Part shown: positions 61,782 through 64,000 of the stretch, piece by piece
How positions within the stretch are numbered: the first letter of the stretch is position 1
Layout: each line of letters opens with the position of its first letter
From: Herbaspirillum sp. RV1423
GTDB lineage: Bacteria > Pseudomonadota > Gammaproteobacteria > Burkholderiales > Burkholderiaceae_D
Length of the DNA: 64,000 nucleotides
NCBI RefSeq assembly: GCF_000577615.1
Contig: NZ_CBXX010000001.1
Coordinates: 310,001 to 374,000 of the forward strand
Reading direction: 5' to 3'
Notes under the pieces: model-generated
The model's database searches: none
Told to the model about the DNA's origin: nothing
Seen by the model: only the letters and a program-made list of their open reading frames with translations
Translations under genes and position numbers: made by a program

Positions 61782-62981
61782 TCACGGCGCGAACTGTTTA
61801 TAGAGTTTTTCAGCCACGGCGAACAAGGCATCGTTGGCGCCGGAACTGGCGATGTTGGTCACCACCACCATGGCAAAGTCCTTTTCCGCGCTGAACCAGA
61901 TGTGCGCCAGGTTCTTCTGGTTGGAGCCGCCGTGGAAGACCAGTGGCTGCGGCGCCCAATCCATCTTCACTACCACCCAGCCCAACGCATACTTGCCGGC
62001 CGCAGGCGTGCCGGGCGCCGGGTTCTGCACCGACGGCATGTCGATGACGGCGGCATGCAGCAGCTTCAGCGTCCCGGGCTTGAGCAAATCCGGACCCCGT
62101 TTTCCCTCGCCGGCATTCCAGCCGGCCCAGCGCGCAAAATCCAGCACCGACATATGCGCCAGCCCGGCCGGTCCGATGATCTGCGGATTGTCGTCGCCGG
62201 GACCGGCCATGAAGGCTTTGGCCGTGTCCTCTCCCACCATCACATGGCCGAGCGCGGCGTCGACCCTGCCGATCTGCGCCTGCGAACCGAGGCCGGCGGT
62301 CTTCAATTCCATCGGGTCGAAGATCCATTCATTGATCAACTCTTCCCAGCTCTTCCTGGCGACCCGCTCGATCATCGCGCCGGCGATGGTATAGCCCATG
62401 TTGGAATAGGCGAAGCGCTGACCCGGCTGCGCCTGCAAGGGCTTGCTCATCCATTGCTGCACGGCCCAGTAGCGCAGGTCGTCGAGATTGCCTTCCTCGA
62501 ATACCGACTTGGCCAGCACGTCCATGAACTCGGCATTGTCGGCCGGGATGCCGGAGGTATGCGAGAGCAATTCGCGGATGGTGATGCTGCGGAAACCCGG
62601 GTCCATCTTTGGCGCCAGCTCCGGGAAAACCTCGCCGACGGTCGTGGTCCACGCCATCGCGCCGCGATCGACCAGGATGCCGGCCAGCGTGGCCGTGAAC
62701 GCCTTGGTGTCGGAACCGATATGGAAGCGGTCATTGACGGTGACCGGAATACCCGAGCCGACCTTGCGCGTGCCGACCGCGCCGGCGCCGACGATGCGGC
62801 CGTTCTGGACCACGGCGGCGGCCAGCGCCGGCAACTTGTATTGAATCAGATAGGGCGTCAGCGTCTGATCGAGCGACACCATGGCAACCGGCGCAGCGGT
62901 CTGCGCCATGCCGAGCTGACAAACGCACCAGAGCAACGCGGACGCCAGTAGCTGACGAGAAGCGGAATGCAGAACGGGCAT
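61782..62981 (-). CDS. Serine beta-lactamase-family hydrolase (class C-like)
   Basis: This 399-residue exported protein has the class C/esterase fold. A signal peptide ends near GMAQ-TAAP. The nucleophile motif is SDTK (IGSDTKAF), the YxN motif is YSNMGY and the KTG-equivalent is HGGSN, a pattern more common in esterases and DD-peptidase-like hydrolases than in true AmpC enzymes. Resistance cannot be inferred. It diverges from the two tiny membrane proteins. Confidence 0.87.
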   Translation of the reverse strand: MPVLHSASRQLLASALLWCVCQLGMAQTAAPVAMVSLDQTLTPYLIQYKLPALAAAVVQNGRIVGAGAVGTRKVGSGIPVTVNDRFHIGSDTKAFTATLAGILVDRGAMAWTTTVGEVFPELAPKMDPGFRSITIRELLSHTSGIPADNAEFMDVLAKSVFEEGNLDDLRYWAVQQWMSKPLQAQPGQRFAYSNMGYTIAGAMIERVARKSWEELINEWIFDPMELKTAGLGSQAQIGRVDAALGHVMVGEDTAKAFMAGPGDDNPQIIGPAGLAHMSVLDFARWAGWNAGEGKRGPDLLKPGTLKLLHAAVIDMPSVQNPAPGTPAAGKYALGWVVVKMDWAPQPLVFHGGSNQKNLAHIWFSAEKDFAMVVVTNIASSGANDALFAVAEKLYKQFAP

Positions 62982-63183
62982 GAAAAATCCTTTTTTACCG
63001 GCGATATGGGTGCCGGCATTTTATCCGTATTCGCTGCGGCGGATGCAGCCGGCACACGGACTCGGACCACATACGGCAACGCAAACTTACCTTTCTTTAC
63101 GCCGGAAACGCACAAGTCTTTCCATTCCCCGGCCGATATCCAGAGCAGGCTTCAACGTATCGACACATTTCAGGAAGGCAGCC

Positions 63184-63282
63184 ATGAACAAATTCGATCT
63201 GATCATTTATACCGGTTTCGGCGCCGTGAGCATCGTGCTCGCGGCGTTGGCGATCGCGCCCGTCGCTATCCTGTGGGGCTGA
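63184..63282 (+). CDS. Tiny single-helix membrane protein, 32 aa
   Basis: The frame encodes MNKFDLIIYTGFGAV and a second hydrophobic half ending VAILWG, one transmembrane helix with a polar N-terminus. AGGAAGG at good spacing precedes the ATG, and a second small membrane-protein gene follows 10 bp later. I do not recognise a family; the size resembles small subunits or regulators of membrane complexes. Confidence 0.6.
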   Translation: MNKFDLIIYTGFGAVSIVLAALAIAPVAILWG

Positions 63283-63292
63283 GGAGAACATC

Positions 63293-63538
63293 ATGCGACT
63301 ACGATTGATGGGAGGATTGTGCGCCGTATTCCTGTGTCTGCTGATGGCGTTCGCGATGTGCTATCAGGTCCGCCTGGAAATGCTCGAACGAGACACCGGC
63401 ATCCTCGAGATGCTGGCCGCCGCAATTCCGTTGCTGAGCCTGCTGCTGGCCAGCATCTTCTATCGCAGTCCGACGCGTGCGGCCAGTGCTACGCGTCCGG
63501 CAGGCCATCACCGGCCAGGATCATCTGCGCGGCGCTGA
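63293..63538 (+). CDS. Small membrane protein, 81 aa
   Basis: Two hydrophobic segments (LMGGLCAVFLCLLMAFAMCY and LEMLAAAIPLLSLLLASIFY) flank a short charged loop, followed by a basic disordered tail. GAGGAGA precedes the ATG. It is coupled to the 32-residue protein upstream. Its last 50 bases overlap the 3' end of the convergent GntR gene, so the tail may be extended by annotation only. No family is recognised. Confidence 0.6.
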   Translation: MRLRLMGGLCAVFLCLLMAFAMCYQVRLEMLERDTGILEMLAAAIPLLSLLLASIFYRSPTRAASATRPAGHHRPGSSARR

Positions 63539-64000
63539 GCAGATCGCCCGACAAGCCGGCGCGCGCCTGCTCCGGCGACTTGTCCTGCAAGCCCTTGAGC
63601 AAGGCGGCGTGATGCACCAGCGCCGGCGCTTCCGACAGACGCCGCGAACCGGCGCGCAAGTCGAGATTGATGACCGGACCGACCTGCAGCCACAGGCTTT
63701 CGATCAGGCCCACCAGCGTCGGCATGCCCGATCCTTCGTAGGCGGCGAAGTGCAGTTGCTTGTTGAGGCGGATGATCAGGTCGACGCTGGGTTTCTTGCG
63801 GTGCATCTCGACGCACAAGGTGTCGTGCAGGTCGGCCACTTCCTTGAGTCCCGCCGGCGTGATGTTCTGCGCCGCATGCTCGACCGCGAGTCCTTCCAGC
63901 GCGAGGCGGATCTTGAGCAGCTCGCGGAACTTGTCCTTGGTCATCAGCGGTACCCGCACGGCGCGGTTGGGCAGGATTTCCAGCGCACCTTCGGCAGCCA
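63489..64000 (-). CDS. FadR/GntR-family regulator (partial, N-terminus outside window)
   Basis: Visible are about 170 residues, mostly the FCD ligand-binding domain: KFRELLKIRLALEGLAVEHA, IRLNKQLHFAAYEGSGM and APALVHHAALLKGLQDKSPE. The reading frame stays open to the window edge, so the winged helix lies beyond it. This is the third FadR-type regulator of the window. Confidence 0.85.
   Translation of the reverse strand, partial: AAEGALEILPNRAVRVPLMTKDKFRELLKIRLALEGLAVEHAAQNITPAGLKEVADLHDTLCVEMHRKKPSVDLIIRLNKQLHFAAYEGSGMPTLVGLIESLWLQVGPVINLDLRAGSRRLSEAPALVHHAALLKGLQDKSPEQARAGLSGDLLSAAQMILAGDGLPDA

Noticed and set aside
1..64000. tRNA or rRNA genes, CRISPR arrays, insertion sequences, prophage, defence or secretion loci
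   Set aside because: None seen on either strand; there are no transposase, integrase, Cas or toxin-antitoxin frames and no direct-repeat arrays.

Overview
The window is ordinary-looking chromosomal DNA of a high-GC betaproteobacterium. The gene content (E3 of pyruvate dehydrogenase carrying its own lipoyl domain, proteobacterial GshA, HolC next to PrlC, LpxO-type hydroxylase, many ABC importers and GntR/FadR regulators) fits Burkholderiales, most likely Oxalobacteraceae such as a Herbaspirillum relative. This assignment is inference from gene style; no rRNA or tRNA is present. I see no phage, insertion sequence, integron or CRISPR array.

Layout. 1-3.5 kb: ferric-iron ABC importer split into three transcription units (fbpB, fbpC, fbpA) with a Fur-like box before fbpA. 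3.6-11.1 kb: minus-strand cyanate/nitrate-type cluster, consisting of a sensor kinase and NarL-type regulator, NrtA-like binding protein, permease, ATPase, cyanase, and an orphan TAXI receptor. 11.3-20 kb: DUF4259 protein, an SDR with a FadR-type regulator, an aldo/keto reductase, a CPA1 antiporter, a lipoprotein phosphatase/phospholipase C-type enzyme and a di-heme peroxidase. 20.2-23.8 kb: a sulfonate/taurine/nitrate-type importer interrupted by a palindromic repeat. 24-28.4 kb: epimerase and ferredoxin-reductase diverging over 12 bp, an acetylornithine-type aminotransferase behind a possible leaderless arginine-rich leader peptide, an NlpC/P60 lipoprotein and a GFA protein.

28.4-38.7 kb is the most coherent accessory unit and looks like a sugar-acid catabolic island. 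A FadR-type regulator with a histone-H1-like tail and an Ldh-family oxidoreductase diverge from an arabinonate-type dehydratase, a hydroxyacid dehydrogenase and a complete carbohydrate ABC importer. Two perfect FadR-type operators lie in the divergent gap. 38.7-42.3 kb holds a dienelactone-hydrolase-family enzyme, a MerR regulator/aldo-keto reductase pair and a DHH phosphoesterase.

42.4-56.8 kb is core metabolism: aceE-aceF-lpdA on the minus strand with a duplicated scrap of the aceF 3' end, gshA, folD, prlC, holC, and dadA behind a structured leader. 57-64 kb: LpxO-like hydroxylase, GGDEF diguanylate cyclase, asparaginase, DedA protein, a beta-lactamase-family hydrolase, two tiny membrane proteins and a third FadR-type regulator cut by the window end.

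The strongest candidates for undescribed biology are regulatory rather than new protein machines: the argD leader, the dadA leader helix, the H1-tailed FadR regulator, and the NrtA-like protein whose Tat motif sits behind a cysteine-containing extension.
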